Assembly: GCA_005885085.1 (NCBI GenBank)
Contig: VAXY01000221.1
Span: 1-5,250, forward strand
DNA: 5,250 nt
Source: Actinomycetota bacterium
GTDB lineage: Bacteria; Actinomycetota; Thermoleophilia; Gaiellales; Gaiellaceae
Direction of reading: 5' to 3'
Each line of letters opens with the position of its first letter. Positions within the stretch are counted from its first letter, which is position 1. The position numbers were made by a program, and so were the translations under genes. Positions 4,529 through 5,250 of the stretch are shown here, piece after piece. The notes under the pieces were generated by a model. It was given only the letters and a program-made list of their open reading frames with translations. It was not told the DNA's origin and ran no database searches.

Positions 4529-5113
4529 ATGGCTGATGAGCTGAAGGGGAAGAAGATCGCGTTTCTGGCTGCAGACATGTTCGAAGAGGTTGAGCTGACC
4601 GAGCCGTGGAAGGCGCTCGAGAAGGCCGGCGCGGAGCTGGAGCTCGTCTCGCTCGACGACGGCGAGGTGCAGGGCTTCGACCACTACGACAAGGCCGGCT
4701 CGTTCAAGGTCGACAAGACGGTCGAAGAGGCGAGCGCCTCCGACTACGACGCACTCGTTCTGCCGGGCGGGGTCGGCAATCCGGACAACCTCCGCCAAGA
4801 CGAGAACGCGGTCCACTTCGTCCGGGACTTCTTCGAGCAGGGCAAGCCGGTCGGGGCCATCTGCCACGCGCCGTGGACGCTGGTCGAGGCAGGTGTCGTC
4901 CGCGGCCGGACGCTGACCTCGTTCCCGTCGCTGCAGACCGACATCCGGAACGCGGGCGGAAACTGGGTCGACGAACAGGTCCACGTCGACAACGGTCTCG
5001 TCACCAGCCGCAAGCCGGCTGACCTTCCCGCCTTCAACAAGAAGCTGATCGAGGAATTCGCGGAAGGCCGGCACGAACAGCAGGCCGCGAAGACCAAGGC
5101 GACGACCTCGTAG
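4529..5113 (+). CDS. DJ-1/PfpI family protein (type 1 glutamine amidotransferase-like)
   Basis: A 194-aa cytoplasmic protein. The core fold is visible as KKIAFLAADMFEEVELTEPW (8-27), where E19 matches the conserved acidic residue that contacts the nucleophile in PfpI. Next come DALVLPGGVGNPDNLR (74-89), the nucleophile elbow AICHAPW (110-116) with C112 and H113, and GRTLTSFPSLQTDIRNAGG (126-144). SRKPADLPAFN (160-170) follows. An acid near the PfpI E74 place may be D86. Family members (PfpI, YhbO, YraA, DJ-1) are stress-linked and have been described as proteases, glyoxalases or protein deglycases; which applies here cannot be told. The last 15 or so residues (HEQQAAKTKATTS) are a loose polar tail beyond the usual domain end. 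The gene stands alone behind a strong ribosome binding site, with tRNA-His following 57 bases later. Confidence 0.95.
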   Translation: MADELKGKKIAFLAADMFEEVELTEPWKALEKAGAELELVSLDDGEVQGFDHYDKAGSFKVDKTVEEASASDYDALVLPGGVGNPDNLRQDENAVHFVRDFFEQGKPVGAICHAPWTLVEAGVVRGRTLTSFPSLQTDIRNAGGNWVDEQVHVDNGLVTSRKPADLPAFNKKLIEEFAEGRHEQQAAKTKATTS

Positions 5114-5153
5114 CACCGACGAAAAACCGAAGGCCGCCTGGGCGGGACACCGC

Positions 5154-5159
5154 TATCCT
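5154..5159 (+). promoter_or_regulatory. Candidate -10 element for tRNA-His
   Basis: TATCCT matches TANNNT and ends 11 bases before the tRNA. The expected -35 position (about 5131-5136) is GC-rich and not a TTGAC match. A short hairpin CCGC-CTGG-GCGG (5134-5145) lies just upstream of it. Confidence 0.4.
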
Positions 5160-5170
5160 GAGCTGTCCAC

Positions 5171-5244
5171 GGTGGCGGTAGCTCAGTCGGTAGAGCCCCT
5201 GGTTGTGGTCCAGGTGGTCGTGGGTTCGAGTCCCATCCGCCACC
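5171..5244 (+). tRNA. tRNA-His(GUG)
   Basis: The acceptor GTGGCGG (5172-5178) pairs with CCGCCAC (5237-5243). An extra G5171 faces C5244, the G-1:C73 pair that marks tRNA-His for its synthetase. The D stem is GCTC/GAGC. The anticodon stem CCTGG/CCAGG (5198-5202 with 5210-5214) holds loop TTGTGGT with anticodon GTG (5205-5207). The T stem GTGGG/CCCAT (5220-5224 with 5232-5236, one G-T pair) encloses TTCGAGT. The CCA end is not encoded. Confidence 0.96.
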
Positions 5245-5250
5245 CTCTCT

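Noticed and set aside
4523..5116. 197-codon open frame on the - strand
   Set aside because: It is an exact antisense shadow of the DJ-1/PfpI gene, which has clear catalytic motifs and a strong ribosome binding site on the other strand.
5121..5145. Rho-independent terminator after the DJ-1/PfpI gene
   Set aside because: The hairpin CCGC-CTGG-GCGG is only 4 bp and has no T-run on the + strand; the A-run before it would suit only the opposite strand, where no gene needs it.
5034..5243. Open frame on the - strand at the right edge
   Set aside because: Its start is the antisense translation of tRNA-His (GTRTHDHLDHNQGLYRLSY), a common annotation error, and the rest is antisense of the DJ-1/PfpI gene.

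Overview
This window looks like ordinary chromosomal DNA from a high-GC actinobacterium, most plausibly a soil lineage of the Thermoleophilia (Solirubrobacterales/Gaiellales). That placement is an inference from the high GC content, GTG starts, tRNA genes without an encoded CCA, and recognisable family members (Caa3_CtaG-type protein, DUF6328-type membrane protein, tRNA-adjacent HTH protein). No IS element, CRISPR array, rRNA or phage gene is visible.

Layout. At the left edge a cytochrome c oxidase assembly protein (CtaG family) runs leftward out of the window. Only 24 bases separate it from a divergent tRNA-Gly(UCC). Next, rightward, come a 227-aa helix-turn-helix protein with a possible LAGLIDADG-like core and, 7 bases later, a four-helix DUF6328-type membrane protein. 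The tail of the latter overlaps by 35 bases the end of a convergent leftward pair: a conserved 97-aa protein of unknown function and a cyclophilin-type peptidyl-prolyl isomerase, joined by an ATGA overlap. A 32-base gap separates this pair from a divergent AI-2E-type transporter. The transporter frame reads about 120 codons past the usual family end into a secreted CAP/SCP-domain protein. A leftward tRNA-Arg(UCU), a cluster of GC-rich hairpins, a rightward DJ-1/PfpI-family protein with a strong ribosome binding site, and a rightward tRNA-His(GUG) complete the window.

How the genes relate. Most are single-gene housekeeping or stress units: respiratory oxidase assembly, protein folding, membrane transport, and protein/glyoxal damage control. 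They do not form one pathway. The only clear translationally coupled operon is the 97-aa protein with the isomerase. The HTH and DUF6328 genes may share a transcript.

The two items most worth a second look are the tRNA-Gly-adjacent HTH/LAGLIDADG-like gene, whose GC content is visibly lower than its neighbours, and the lost or frame-shifted stop of the AI-2E transporter. I did not find convincing evidence of a wholly new multi-gene system.
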